Below the pieces are notes generated by a model. That model ran no database searches, was not told the DNA's origin, and was given only the letters and a program-made list of their open reading frames with translations. From assembly GCA_948474755.1 (NCBI GenBank), contig CAOLHI010000057.1, forward strand, positions 744,001 through 808,000: DNA of 64,000 nt, given 5' to 3'. The translations under genes and the position numbers were made by a program. Every line of letters starts with the position of its first letter. The stretch's first letter is position 1. Positions 36,525 through 48,112 of this stretch are shown one piece after another. Source of the stretch: Ctenosaura bakeri (Eukaryota; Chordata; Lepidosauria; Squamata; Iguanidae).

Positions 36525-37110
36525 AGCAAATACAAGTCAATTGCTTAACTTATACTGCTGATGGCATAAGCTTTCTTTGTTACTTTATTGTTGTTCTAAT
36601 TGCCCTCCTTCCATGTCTTCCCCATATCTTTCTATGAGCCTGCATGCAGTCACAAACCTTTAAAAAAAATTCTTACATGTAATATATATTTTAGCCACAC
36701 AATGGCAGTACATTCCAGTCATTCTGGGCCAGCAGGTATTTCTGTGTATTGTTAAACAAAAGTCAACCACCTTACTTTCATAAAAATAAAGTAACCATGT
36801 GATTTATTTGTATATAACTGTTTGATTCTTCTATATACTATTATGGTAAAATGAATTAAACAATTATTTTTTCTCAGTGCACAGAATTCACACACTGCAC
36901 AAATTCAATTAAGTGATTAGTTAATTTCTTCAATTTCCTCTTGGACCCCAAGTCTTGCCACTGTAATCAAATGGGGGACTAATTGCCCCATCCCCTCATT
37001 AATGTAATTTTCTTTTAAAATTTACAGCTTTCTTGATTGTAAATTTGCCGCTTTTTCTCTGAGTTGAAGAACCACAGAAGGATTCAGTTCAGCCTAGAGA
37101 AGAGAATTTT
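36525..37110. other. Non-coding DNA, nothing recognised
   Basis: AT-rich sequence without identified elements. Confidence 0.4.
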
Positions 37111-37116
37111 TTTTAA

Positions 37117-37224
37117 GTTGTAGTTTACTTGCCAGCCGGCCCCTCCCTAAACTGCAACCCCAGGATTCCATACGACGTTGAAAGTGGAAGAATCATGCTG
37201 TAAGAGTGTAGTATGGAAATGGTC
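37117..37224. mobile_element. Right half of a palindromic GGCC-ended MITE
   Basis: Sequence from 'cggcccctccctaaactgca' to 'tagtatggaaatggtc' is the right arm and terminus of the family. The left arm is missing, so this copy is truncated. Confidence 0.75.
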
Positions 37225-37227
37225 ATA

Positions 37228-37735
37228 CAACACTCATAGAGTGATAGAATCTTAAAGTTGAAAGGGGCCTCAGCTCAGTGCAGGATCTCCTGCTAAAGCA
37301 TCCCCAGCAGAGAGCTGTCCAGCCTCTTTTGAAGACATCTAGAGGGGATCCTTCCACACACGTCTCTAGGCAATTGATTCCATTGCCAAACTGCTTTCAT
37401 TGTCAAGAAGTTCCTTCTGTTGTTGAATCAAAATCTACTCTCCTGTAACTTCAAACCATTAGACCTGGTCCTACACTCTGGAGCAGCAGAGAACATGCCT
37501 GCCCCATCCTCTCTGGGACAGCCGGTGAGGTATTTTTAAGGAGTGCAATCATGTCACACCTCAGCCTTTGCTTCAACAAGCTGAACACACCCACCTTCAA
37601 CCTTTCCTCATATGTTTTGTTCTCCATACATCTTACCAGCCTTTCCCCCTTATCTCTGAACCTGTTCCATCTTGTTTATATACTTCTTAAAGTGAGATAC
37701 CCAGAACTCAATGCAGTACTACAGATGAGGCCTGA
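37228..37735 (-). pseudogene. CR1 LINE 3' fragment, antisense
   Basis: The plus strand starts with 'tcatagagtgatagaatct', the complement of the CR1 octamer tail. It goes on through 'cagagagctgtccagcctct' and 'aagaagttccttctgttgtt', the complement of the conserved CR1 C-terminal region, and ends near 'acatcttaccagccttt' and 'tgttccatcttgtttata'. Stops break the frame on both strands. Confidence 0.8.
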
Positions 37736-37739
37736 ACAG

Positions 37740-38034
37740 CAGGCAACTTCTCTCTGTCCCACCACCTTCTACAGCTTGTTTGGTGGGAGCAAGAAGGAGA
37801 ATCTTCTCAGTGGCTACTCCCAGACTTTGGAGCTCCCTCCCTCCCTATGGAGATCAGGATGGTTCTGTCCTTGCTCTCCTTCTGCTAGCAAATTAAAACA
37901 TTTTTGTGTCATCAGGCTTTTAGAAACTGAATGGAATGGGCTTTTAATGATGTGCTGCTCTGTTTTATGGTTCCTCTAACCTGTCTTGAGTCCAATTGTT
38001 GAGAGAAAGGCAGGATCTAAATAAACAACAACTT
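37740..38034 (+). mobile_element. L2-like LINE 3' end
   Basis: It contains 'tctgtcccaccaccttctac', 'gcaagaaggagaatcttctc', 'cccagactttggagctccct' and 'cttgagtccaattgttgaga', ending in a short 'aaataaacaac' tail. It aligns with 58500-59135, which carries a MITE at the position where this copy is unoccupied. Confidence 0.65.
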
Positions 38035-38176
38035 GTGAAGTGATCCACAAGTCAAAATGAGCAGATTTGCTAGGTATCAATGTGATCACAGAAGGTCTAA
38101 TTCATTCCTATTCAGACTTTATTTTGACCATAAGGATCAAAGCAGATGCAATTTATTCTGCACATAGATGTGTTTA

Positions 38177-38227
38177 CTCTCTCTCTCTCTCATACACACA
38201 CACACACATGTACACACACACACACAG
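38177..38227. repeat. (CT)n then (AC)n microsatellite
   Basis: CT units pass into AC units with one ATGT interruption. It sits next to the 3' end of the antisense SINE that begins at 38236. Confidence 0.92.
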
Positions 38228-38235
38228 CACATAGA

Positions 38236-38455
38236 GCAATAGCAATAGCAGTCACATTTCTATACCGCTTATCAGTGCAAAGCACTGCCTAAGCAGTTTA
38301 CAATGTATGTTAGCCAATTGCCCCCCACAAGCAGGGTACTCATTTTACCCACTACGGAAGGATGGAAGCCTGAGTCAACCTGGAGCCCTGCAGGACTGAA
38401 CTCATAACATTGTGGCTGCAGTACTGGCATTTAACCACTGCACCATCAGGGCTCC
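38236..38455 (-). mobile_element. tRNA-derived SINE (Sauria-type), antisense
   Basis: The minus strand begins 'gccctgatggtgcagtggtt' with a tRNA-like A-box. It continues through 'gagttcagtcctgcagggct' (B-box), 'ggttgactcaggcttccatc' and 'aaaatgagtaccctgcttgt', and ends in 'tatagaaatgtgactgct' with 'attgct' repeats. It is better preserved than the copy at 10203-10422. Confidence 0.8.
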
Positions 38456-38459
38456 TTAA

Positions 38460-40660
38460 CAGTCTCATTGACAATGTTCCTTAGCAGCCATGAGTCTCAT
38501 TGACAATATTCCTTAGCAGACATAGTTCAGAATGAGGACAGAGTATGAGAAGAAGGATCTAAAGGACTATGCCATCAAAATATCAGCTTCCCTGGAGCTC
38601 CAGAAGGTGGCAGGTGCATCATTGTGACTGCCATTTTGGCAACTAGAGGTGATGAGGTATCACTTTCCAATTATCCTGAGGATAAGTTAGCTGTTTTGCA
38701 ACCTTTGCATAGAATTTCACTTTTGCACAGTTTTCACTTTTAATTCCCCCCCTTTTGGTTGACAAATTGTGGGGGGGGGGTTTCAGCCACTCAGGGGGGG
38801 CAGGTTCGGAGTGTTTTGTGATGTCTGAAGGACCACACCTGACCTCCTAAAGGGTTGGATGCAATCCATGGAGTGCACGCAATTCCCACCTCTGCCCTTC
38901 ACACTTATTTCCATGTATTTATTGTATTTCCAGTTTTTTCCATCTTTGCAAAAATTCCTCCAGAGTCATCAACAGACATCTCAATCCAGTTCAAGTGAAG
39001 AAAAGAACAAATAATTTTTATCTCTGTAAAGCAAAACAGGAGACTGTGTTTTTAAAACGAGCACGGAGAAAACCTTCAAGTTCCAATATATTATGCAAAC
39101 AAGCAAAAGGGAGGGATTCTTTTTTCTTTTTTCTTTTTGTACTTGTTGGTGTGTTGCTATCCAAAGGTCACAAGCAATTAATTTAAGATTTAATGTTCTA
39201 TTCAATTGCAAATAAATTTCAGTTAGATAAAGGTCCAAGTACAATGGTTCCAGCTGCACACTGCAGAAGACTGATTTAAATTCCTGGCCCTGACATTCAT
39301 TCATTCAGGTGTTCTGAGGAAATGAGGATTCAGCTTGAAATGTTTGATTGCAAATTTTGCTCATCTTCTTGAGATCTGTGTCCATCAACTAATCTTTACT
39401 TTACTCCAGATGTCTTTAAAAAAAAAGCTGAAGGATATTATCACAAATCATCAATGGATTATTTTTTCAATCCATTCCTGGCTTAGGTTTCCCTGATTGT
39501 TCAAATCTGCAGGCATTACTCTCATAAAGTTCACAGTTATTAGTTACATTTTTTAAATATTACAGTTTTAATATTCATTTAGTGTGGGGCCCAACTGATT
39601 AGACCTATCAACTGAACTTTCTTATTGAAAAAGTTGGGAGGCGAATAAAAAACATAGTTGCAAAAAAAAATCTTTACGCAGTTTTGAATTTTATTTCACA
39701 GTAATAACAATTCTTCAGGGATACTACAAATAACAAATATACACACACACACATACACTTTACATAGGGCATAATACTCTAAAACAATATATAATATGCT
39801 AATTAAAAGATGAAGAACTACAATGCTGATTTATAAAGAAGAACAACATAATCTTAAAATTGCAATATATACGGTTGCTAAAAATATGTAGATCTCTATG
39901 TAAATAACAATAGGAGAAAATGGGTCTTAAAAATTATTTAACCCTAATATAGTTGAATATTATGTTCAAAAAGCATATACTGCACTCTCTGGTGTGTTCT
40001 ATAGACAAGTGACTTCAAGATCTGGTAAAAACGATCTTCATGTTATCTTTGTTGGGTGCTAAAAAGTTAACAGTATGCCTCTCTTAACAAAGTAGATGTG
40101 TTCCTGGGCATTGCTTTTCAACAGAATCTTTGGTACCAGAGACAGAAATAACCTGGAAAGAACAGGGAAAGTTCCCTACATAAGAACACAGAAGAACAAT
40201 TCACCCTGTTTCAACAAACTTTTTTTTTTTTAATTTGAAACTATCAACAGGTATTGCAAAATGAAACAACCAGGTCAGATAAGCCTTGAATAAACAAATA
40301 AAAACATTTTGAACCTTCTCCTCATCACTTGAAGCTTCTTCCAAATGTATCTAGAGATTATTATTTTTTTCTTCCACTAGCCTCCAGTTTTCTTACAATT
40401 TTCATTTTGGGGGCTAAACTTTTATCTATGCTTTTCTTAACATGGTGGGGAAGTTGGTGAGGCAGACTAATTTACTTTCTCCTTTTTTCTCTGTGTTTGC
40501 TATTAGTGTGTGACCAGTAAGGGATTCTGGAGACAGCTATTTACCATTACCCATCGTAGGTGGGTACAAACAGATGCAATCACAATATTTATTCAGACCA
40601 GTAGGTTTAAAAAAAAATAAAAATCAAAAGCATCTCATTTCTCAGTTTTTTCTTGCTGTC
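38460..40660. other. Non-coding DNA, nothing recognised
   Basis: AT-rich, with a G-run near 38771 and (AC)n near 39740. No gene seen. The minus-strand 107-codon frame at 38981-39304 has no recognisable motif. Confidence 0.4.
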
Positions 40661-40669
40661 ATCCTGTAT

Positions 40670-40862
40670 CAAGTTGTTTATTACCTATGGCTTCAAATTA
40701 TGACAACTCCATGAATGTGAGACTTTCAAGATTCCTGGTAGCCAACAGTCCTGCTCAGTTCTTGCCAGTTCAGGGCCTTGAATTCCTTTTATTGAGTCAA
40801 TTCAATCTTCCTCTTTTTCTACTTCTTTTTACTTGGGTTGTTATTTGGCATCAAGCTGGCTT
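40670..40862 (-). mobile_element. RTE/Bov-B LINE 3' fragment, antisense
   Basis: The plus strand reads 'aattatgacaactccatgaa', 'tgagactttcaagattcctg', 'cagttcagggccttgaattc' and 'attgagtcaattcaatcttc', the complement of the Bov-B C-terminal region. A Tigger-like element follows immediately at 40865. Confidence 0.6.
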
Positions 40863-40864
40863 TA

Positions 40865-41375
40865 CAGTCCTCCTTCCACTTTCATGGGTTTGACCTCACA
40901 AATTTGATGATTCACAAAGCATGTGCTTGGCTCCCCCTGTGATTTTCTTCCCCTCTTTCCCTTGCATTCTTCAGCCCAGGCTTGTGCTTAAAATGGACTT
41001 TTTCCTCCCTTTTGGTTGAGCAAAGCCCCTCCCATTGCTGGAGGAATGTCCTTTCTACCATATGACTGCACGTTCTGCTGTGTAATGGCAGCTGATTGGT
41101 CAGGTGCTTTCTTTGCTCCTACCCCTTCTTTTTCAAGATGGCCACCAGATGTAACTAGAATCCAAGAACTCTGTTCTTTTACCTCTGAGGGGAATGTAAT
41201 GGTAAGCCCTTTACTTTGTCTTTTTTTTTCTTTTCCGTGGGAATGCTGGGGCCAGAGACAAAGGAATCGGAAGGGGGACCTCTGGAGGGGAATTGCAAGG
41301 GAAGAGTTATTTATGGTTTTCCATTTTTGTGAGGGTTCTGTGCCCCAAAACCTCATGAATGTGGAGGGGCTACTG
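40865..41375. mobile_element. Tigger/pogo-like non-autonomous DNA transposon
   Basis: It starts CAGTCCTCCTTCCACTTTC and ends in 'atgtggaggggctactg', an imperfect inverted repeat, with TA on both sides (40863-40864 and 41376-41377). The right end resembles that of the element at 12644 (shared 'cctcat...gtggaggg' layout). The 122- and 126-codon frames on opposite strands inside it are not transposase and show no known motif. It lies among Bov-B pieces. Confidence 0.7.
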
Positions 41376-41384
41376 TACGTTAGG

Positions 41385-41885
41385 GCAGTCGTATGAGTGA
41401 GAAACCACCGAGTGGCTTGGTTATCAATAGCTGTGCTCAGTCTTGCAGATCCAGGGCTGTGCCTTGCCTCACTGAGTCAGCCTGCCTCTAATATGGTCTT
41501 CCACTTTTCCTAATGTCTTCCTTTTTACTGAGCCTTTTCCAGTGAGTCATGTTGTCTCATGATATGTCCAAAGTACAATAGCCTCACTTTAGTCATTTTC
41601 ACTTCTAGTAAGAGTCCAGACTTAATTTAGTCTTTGATCCATTTACTTGTTTTTCTGGAGGTCCATGGTATCCATAGAAACACATTCAAAATAAGCTGCT
41701 TTTCTTCCTGTCAGCTTTTCTTCACAGTCCAACTTTCACAACTATGCAGAAATAATATGGCATAGATGAGACTGACATTACTATTTAATGATTTATTTTT
41801 AGAGCAATGATATATCTTCACATATGATGATCTTATCTAATTCTGTTAGTAATATGATGTTATCTGCATATCTTCAGTTGTTTCA
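41385..41885 (-). mobile_element. RTE/Bov-B LINE fragment, antisense
   Basis: The plus strand carries 'gagtcatgttgtctcatgat', 'atgtccaaagtacaatagcc', 'ctttagtcattttcacttct' and 'gcttttcttcacagtccaac', the complement of the Bov-B end region. A 'gatgttatctgcatatcttc' block near 41855 corresponds to the reverse-transcriptase part. All frames are broken. Confidence 0.68.
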
Positions 41886-41889
41886 TGGC

Positions 41890-42645
41890 TAAGTAGGAAC
41901 TTGAGTGACCAGCAAGGTCCCAGTCAGGCATTCCAACCATTGCACCACAACAGCATGAAGTAACTAAACTTTATTACATGAGTGTCACTATAACCAGACT
42001 TTGAATGTGTTTGGAGAGCATCTTGGAGAACACAATGTTGTGGGTGTGTGTTATGATCAATATCTCACTCTGTTTGCATTTCAACCTTTTAAATGGTCAT
42101 TTAGTTCAGTCCTAATTAGCATATTATGATAAATATGTGTTACAGAAAATTGCATAATATATTTATTTTACATATATTACAGCTATTATAATGAAACTGG
42201 TTTGACTGGTTTATTTCAGAATTGTTTTGACTATGTTATAATGCAATCTTCTACATAATTACTTCTATGATTATATGATTCTATGTCTTCTATATACTTA
42301 CTTAGAAACATTCTATTGTGTTTAGGAGAATGGGAGACCATCAAGGAATATTGACTGGTATAGGTTATATAGGATATGGCAATAGAATAGAATAGAAAAC
42401 CTTATTAAATTTATGGATTCACTATAAGCTGTAGGTAACTTGAAGGCACATACACAAAAGCATGTGTAGGACTGCAGTCTCGTACTCATACAATGAATAA
42501 CAGTTTGGATCCAGAATAAGGCTGCAATCATGGCACACTTTCTTGTATTCCCTTTGATTTAGGGTGAACGTCTACAACATTGCACTGTTCGTTAGTTACA
42601 CGTCATTCTGTCAGGACTTTTTGCTTTAATTTTGAGAACATGACT
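41890..42645. other. Non-coding DNA with SINE scraps
   Basis: Near 41925-41955 the complement of a tRNA-like head ('ttgtggtgcaatggttgga') is visible, and near 42430 a 'gtaacttgaaggcacata' tail. Neither can be extended into a whole element. Confidence 0.35.
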
Positions 42646-42648
42646 GTC

Positions 42649-42712
42649 GTTTCTATAACTATAACTAGTTTCTATAAGTAGTTTCTATAACTATAACTAG
42701 TTTCTATAAGTA
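42649..42712. repeat. Perfect 2 x 32-bp tandem duplication
   Basis: The 32-bp unit beginning GTTTCTATAACTATAACTAG and ending TTTCTATAAGTA occurs twice without mismatch. The unit itself is built from two related halves. The identity implies a recent duplication. Confidence 0.95.
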
Positions 42713-42714
42713 CC

Positions 42715-43345
42715 TTGATAGTTGCAAATTATCCCCCTCTCCTGGTAATCCTTATATGTCTGTATTACAATTGCAATGCAACATAGCTATAATTTGCCTC
42801 TTGCTAAGGGAAAAAAGCTGATTTTCAAATATATAGTTATTATGATGAGGTCCTTTTCTTCAATGACCAGGGGATAACTATACTGGAATTGTAATGCAAT
42901 GTAGCTGTCATTGGTTATTGGTAAAAAGGTATCAATTGCAAATACTGGAAGAAGATCATTTAGAACCAGTGATAGATATCTACACCATTTGGTTTCATAT
43001 GTAGCTTTTTATTTGCTTCACTCTATGGTGGAAGAGATATAGCACATGGTTGAAGTGCTAGCTCCTGTGTGCTGTTGTGTTACTGAGGTAATAATGAGAT
43101 GGGTAGAGGAGACTGTGCTTTGGACTCACAGACTAGCAGCTTATAGCATTTGGATGGTTTTGTTAAAACCAACTGTTCATTCCTTGTAAGAAAGGGAAAG
43201 GAAAGAGCTGAATTGTAACTGTGATGCAACTAACTACTTGTGGCCACCTAAGGTGGTAGCTAAACAACTTTCTGAGTGGAAGCTAAGTACAACAAATTAG
43301 TCCAATCAGATCAGATTGTATAGGATTGCCATTGAGTTTATTAGA
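42715..43345. other. Non-coding DNA, nothing recognised
   Basis: No elements identified up to the LTR at 43352. Confidence 0.4.
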
Positions 43346-43351
43346 CCATAA

Positions 43352-44297
43352 TGTAAGGCCCCGCTTTGGGGGTCCCCAATATCAGTATGGTTTGGATGGG
43401 CACCATACCTAATTGGCAACACATTTTATTGGCTCTGATATCAAATGCAAGCCTGAGAGGTGACAGAGAGGCCAAACTGAGAAAGGGAAAGAATTTGACT
43501 GTAAATGTGAGAAGCATATGCCAACTCCAAAATTCCTCCAGGTAAGACTGAGTCATCTGTCAGGCAAATACACATCATTCCTTTGGATAATAGGCTTAAA
43601 CAGAAGCTGGAATTTTCCAGGGAATCCAACTGTGAGGAGCCCACCAGGACACTGATTGACCTGGATTCTTTCCTTTTTCCTCACAGCACCCACAAGAGAC
43701 AGCTATTACAACACCCGTCATGTCTTTGTCAATCAAAGCACTAAGCCCATCAACAGGTGAAAGACTCATTGCCCACAACAGGTTCCCTTTGTTTTACATC
43801 TGGAACCTTCACAGCCACAAGCCATTTTCAGGGTACAAATATCCCTGATTTGAGGATGCCCAGTGCAGTCTCTTGAAGGTCTACCCGTCACTCTGTCTGT
43901 CTGGCTCCTGAATGAGAACTGTCCTTAGGTCCTACCTAAGCCAAAATACATTTCTGCTCTTCACTACTCTTCTGGACTGGTAATTATAAATCCCCTCAAA
44001 TCCCTCAGCCTCACTATAATTTTTCCTCCCTTTCTGTTTCAGCTAGCTCTTGTGTGAATGTGTGATTGTGTGTATCTCATGTGCATGCATGAGTAAATTC
44101 CCCTCAATAAAATCATTTATTAGACAATTCTGCTTGGTTTTTGGCTTGGCCTGACCCCGTACACATTGGGTAAAAAGATCTCACTAGGTTACCCTGCCTC
44201 TCGCATTGCTATTGCTTGTGCTGTGGCTGGTTTCCATTCTCCATCACGTAGAGCACATTGAGGTGTCCCCCTAGGGACCCAAGAAATCAGGGTAACA
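43352..44297 (+). mobile_element. Solo LTR, 946 bp, class I-like
   Basis: The block starts TGTAAGGCCCCGC and ends CAGGGTAACA, with ATAA on both sides (43348-43351 and 44298-44301). A TATA-like 'ggtaattataaatcc' is near 43980 and AATAAAATCATT at about 44107. The U5 side has 'cctgaccccgtacacattgg' and 'taaaaagatctcactaggtt', which match the minus-strand LTR at 48113. No internal retroviral sequence is present. The 4-bp duplication and TG...CA ends fit a class I endogenous retrovirus solo LTR. Confidence 0.78.
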
Positions 44298-44535
44298 ATA
44301 AGCTTCAGGAAAGTGGCTGTGTAATGGATATATTGGTGGAGACAACTGGTGGGAGGAAAAAAAGAAAAAGAAATAGAGTGACTGCTTCTCCCTTTCCCTC
44401 ATTCCCACAGTGACTGCATAATATGTAGTCACTGAGGAGTGCACTAGCTTTTCCATCTTCCCCCGAGAGATCTTATGGCTTAAAATGGAAATTCTTTCCT
44501 TAAAACAACTTGACAGTGGAGATGCAGAAAGATAT

Positions 44536-44564
44536 GCACACACACACACACACACACGCACACG
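44536..44564. repeat. (CA)n microsatellite
   Basis: About 14 CA units with one G substitution near the end. Confidence 0.93.
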
Positions 44565-44569
44565 TCTAA

Positions 44570-45660
44570 TGCTGAATAATTAAATATTTTCCATTAATGA
44601 TGCATCATATGTATAGCATTTAAAGGATGGAATGCAGAATACTTCTTGGCAATTAGTTTTCGAACACTTGGGAGAATTCTATACAGTGCCCAGAAGGCAT
44701 TTTATCATCTTTGCATAAACACAGTCCCTGCTGCTTGTTCTGAGGACAGGCTTGTATTTTAATTCATGCGTGTTCCTTCACAATTCAGTTCAATAACTGA
44801 TTTTATCAAATGTGTGGAATTGGCAGCATGACTTACTCACTTGAATTCATAACTTTTTATCTCCCAAGGCTAACGAGTTCATTGTAATTCATGTCTGTAT
44901 TTGATTGCAAATCTCTCCCCCATGCCCAAAATCACACATATTTCTGTTTAATTTTTCAAAATGTACACACTACTAGTGGATGTTGAACATTCCATCTCAT
45001 AGGCTTGCTAATTCAAAACCACCCACCCTACTGTATATGCCTGCAATTCTGTAATACTATCACTGGCAAAGTGCAATGGATAATTGTAGCACAGGCAAAC
45101 TGTACAATAGCATCATACACATTTTCTTCTTCTGTGACAGGTTTTTAGGTCATTACATACAAAGTAAATTCCTACAATAGGCTTGAGACTCAGCATGAGA
45201 ACCAATATCCAAAGGGACAGTGAGTTAATCAAAGCATTTTTGATCAAATTCAAAATCTTCTGCATATTTCAATGAGCACGATATAGCTGTGGGGGAAGTC
45301 CTTATTATAGAGCTTTGCCTGTTTTAAATCCATTATCCCATACTGACCTCATTGCTATTTCTCTTTTCTCCTCATCATTTTCTTCCCTTTCCACTAGTCT
45401 TTCTCTTCTTCCTTTCCAGTACTTTCTCAGTCTGTACTAGGTTTGCATGCATGAGAATCTACCTCCATACATTATCTCTGTCCCTTAGCCAGTTACTACA
45501 GGAAGGAGAAACAGACACAGCTGAGAAACAAACAGAGCTTGGAAAGTAATTCTAAAAGTAATTAGTTATAGTTAACATTTTTTTTAAGAAATGTGTTAGT
45601 TGTCAATATGGTTTCGTTTTTTAAAGCACCAGATATTTACTTTCTCCTGTGTGTTTTCTC
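44570..45660. other. Non-coding DNA, nothing recognised
   Basis: No repeat family or coding exon recognised. A CT-rich patch lies before the L1 insertion. Confidence 0.4.
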
Positions 45661-45683
45661 TCTCTCTCTCTTTCTGTTTCTTT

Positions 45684-47443
45684 TTTTTATATATATATAA
45701 TTTTATTGAGTTTCACAAATAAAAAAACATCATCTCAAATTGTACTTTTACATGTAATGTTTTTGTTCTTCCACTCTGATCTAGTTTTCATTTTCTGGAT
45801 ATCTACTCACATATAAAAAATTATGCCTCACAATTCTATGTTCATCTTGCATGCTTGATCTTGCATTTCTCTCATCAACTCCTGTTATGTTACAATTATT
45901 CCTCTTTAATTTCAACCGTAATTCAGACATTTTCACTTGGCAGTTCCCAGCAATTACCCATTACAATTTGCCATTCTGCTTTTATCTGATTTCCCCTTTA
46001 ATCTTTGTGAGACAACATCCGCATTTCTATTCTCAATAAATGTCCCCCACCATTGTTCAATTGTGGGTATTTGCTGAGACTTCCACAATTTGGCATATTC
46101 AGTTCGAGCTGTTGTTATCATATACAATATTAATCTCCAATGCCTCTTAATGTTAGTATTCTCAAGAACATTTGTCATGTTTAACAAATAAAATTCAGGG
46201 TTTTTTTGCAAATTGAACCTTCAGTATTTCACACATCTTTTTATGTATTTCACTCCAATATTTCTTTGTCTTGGGACATGACCACCACATATGAAATATT
46301 GTTCCCACCTCTTTCTGACATTTCCAACACATTCCCGTACCTGTGTTGTGAATCTTTTTTAACTTGTCTGGTGTCATGTACCATCTATGAAACATTTTAA
46401 AATAGTTCTCTTTGAGATTCTGAGCCATTGTAAATTTTTGTGTCCTTTTCCAGCTCTGTTCCCATTCATCTAATTGAATTGAATGCACAATATTCTGTGC
46501 CCACAAAATCATTGCAGATTTCACAGTCTCCTCCTGTGTCTCCTGTGTTAACGTTTCTTGATATATATATGGGCTAACAGATGCAGTGGATTGTCAAAGA
46601 TCCATTTAATCGCTTCTGTCCTTTCTTTGGATTCTATTCCATAAGTTTTCAAGTCGATCTGGAATCTCTCATTTAGCTGCCGGTATGGAAACCAGCTTAA
46701 TGGCAATCCTTCCTGTTCTAATTTTTCTCTTGATTTGATCTTATAAGCATGTGTCATTGTTTTCTCTAATATATCCTCATATCTCAGTCATTTCTCTGTT
46801 TCCTTCCATCTTCCAAAGAAAGCTTCTTGAGGGGATACCCACATGGGTAGCTGCCTTATGTTTTTGCTCTTATATTCATTCCATGTCTTCAGAAGCGATT
46901 TTCTGATATAGTGATGTGAAAAATCTTTGTCAATTTTTGCTTTATCATAAAACATATAGGCATGCCATCCCATCCTCAGGTCTGCTCCCTCCAGTGCAAG
47001 CATTCTTATATCTTGTAAGTCAATCCAGTCTTTTAGCCATGTGACTGCCACAGCTTTGTAATATAATTGAAAATCCAGTACTCCCATTCCTCCTCGAAGT
47101 ATTTGATCTGTCATAATATTCCATTTAATTCTTGGTTTTTTCCCTTGCCATATAAATTTGGTCAGGTCTTTTTTCCACTGTATGAAAGGTTTACTGTTTG
47201 TTATTATGGGGAGATTCTGAAACAAAAAATTCAACTTTGGAAAAAACATTCATTTTGATAGTCGCTATTCTCCCCAACATAGACAATTTCATGGAGGTCC
47301 ACCTTTCCAAGTCTTTAATTATCTCTTTCCATTTTTTCTCATAATTATTTTGAAACAGCTCATTATCCCTTTTTGCTATGCAGACACCAAGATATTTTAC
47401 TTTTTGTACTTTATTAAATCCAGTTGCAGGTGCTAATTCCTTC
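45684..47443 (-). pseudogene. 5'-truncated L1 LINE with 18-bp target duplication
   Basis: Minus-strand frames together form the ORF2 C-terminus of an L1-type LINE: F-F-P-K-L-N-F-L-F-Q-N-L-P-I, then F-I-W-Q-G-K-K-P-R-I and L-R-G-G-M-G-V-L-D-F (47249-46788). Then come the Y-F-K-M-F-H-R-W-Y and W-K-C-Q-K-E-V-G-T-I-F-H-M-W-W zinc-knuckle-like block (46524-46195) and a final segment ending about 45954. An in-frame TGA follows the first segment, probably in place of Trp. Frameshifts follow near 46548 and 46205, and the 3' end is altered, so the copy is dead. The poly-A tail appears as T-run at 45681-45690. CTCTCTTTCTGTTTCTTT occurs at 45666-45683 and again at 47444-47461, a perfect 18-bp duplication. 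Confidence 0.9.
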
Positions 47444-47464
47444 CTCTCTTTCTGTTTCTTTCTG

Positions 47465-48110
47465 TTTCCGTATTCTAGTTTCCCAAATCCAGGCAGCTAT
47501 ATTTTAATAATACACATTATTTGTTCATTATGCAAATCATGTGATGAGTCATGAAAGATCTGCAAGCATATGTGTACACTCCTAATTTCACATTCTGAAT
47601 TCTCTTTTCAATGTTCATTATTTACGCATTTATTTAATATCCTGCTTAATTTCTCAGAACTGAACGGTGGACTTACTGGGACTATATAGTGAACAGAAGT
47701 TGAGTTTTGTCAGATTCTTTGTGTGGAATACAGCCCAAGGTTCTTTCCTTACTTCCTTCTTGCAGCATGTTTTCGCAGAGCTCCAGGAACTTTTAACAAC
47801 TGTAGGAGATTCAGATACTCAGTATAGCTTTCCCAGGAATTTGGGATGTTTTTTGAGGGATCGAAAATTGTTGGTTTACTATAATATTACTTAACGCATG
47901 CACAGTTTTGTGCCAATGTCCCATCAGCATAATAGAAACAATAGAACCATTTTGTCTCAGCCATCTCTGACATGTAGTTACTTTTCTGGGGAAGGCTGTA
48001 ATTCTATACATTCTACTCAGAATTAAGTACCATCACATTCAGTGTGACTGGTTCTTGGGTAAATACGTATAGGGTGGAATGACCTGAGTCAAGTGATTCT
48101 GAAACAGGAC
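47465..48110. other. Non-coding DNA, nothing recognised
   Basis: No repeat family or gene recognised between the L1 and the LTR. Confidence 0.4.
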
Positions 48111-48112
48111 TC

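Noticed and set aside
40988..41396. Opposing 122- and 126-codon frames
   Set aside because: They lie inside a Tigger-like non-autonomous element, with no transposase motifs.
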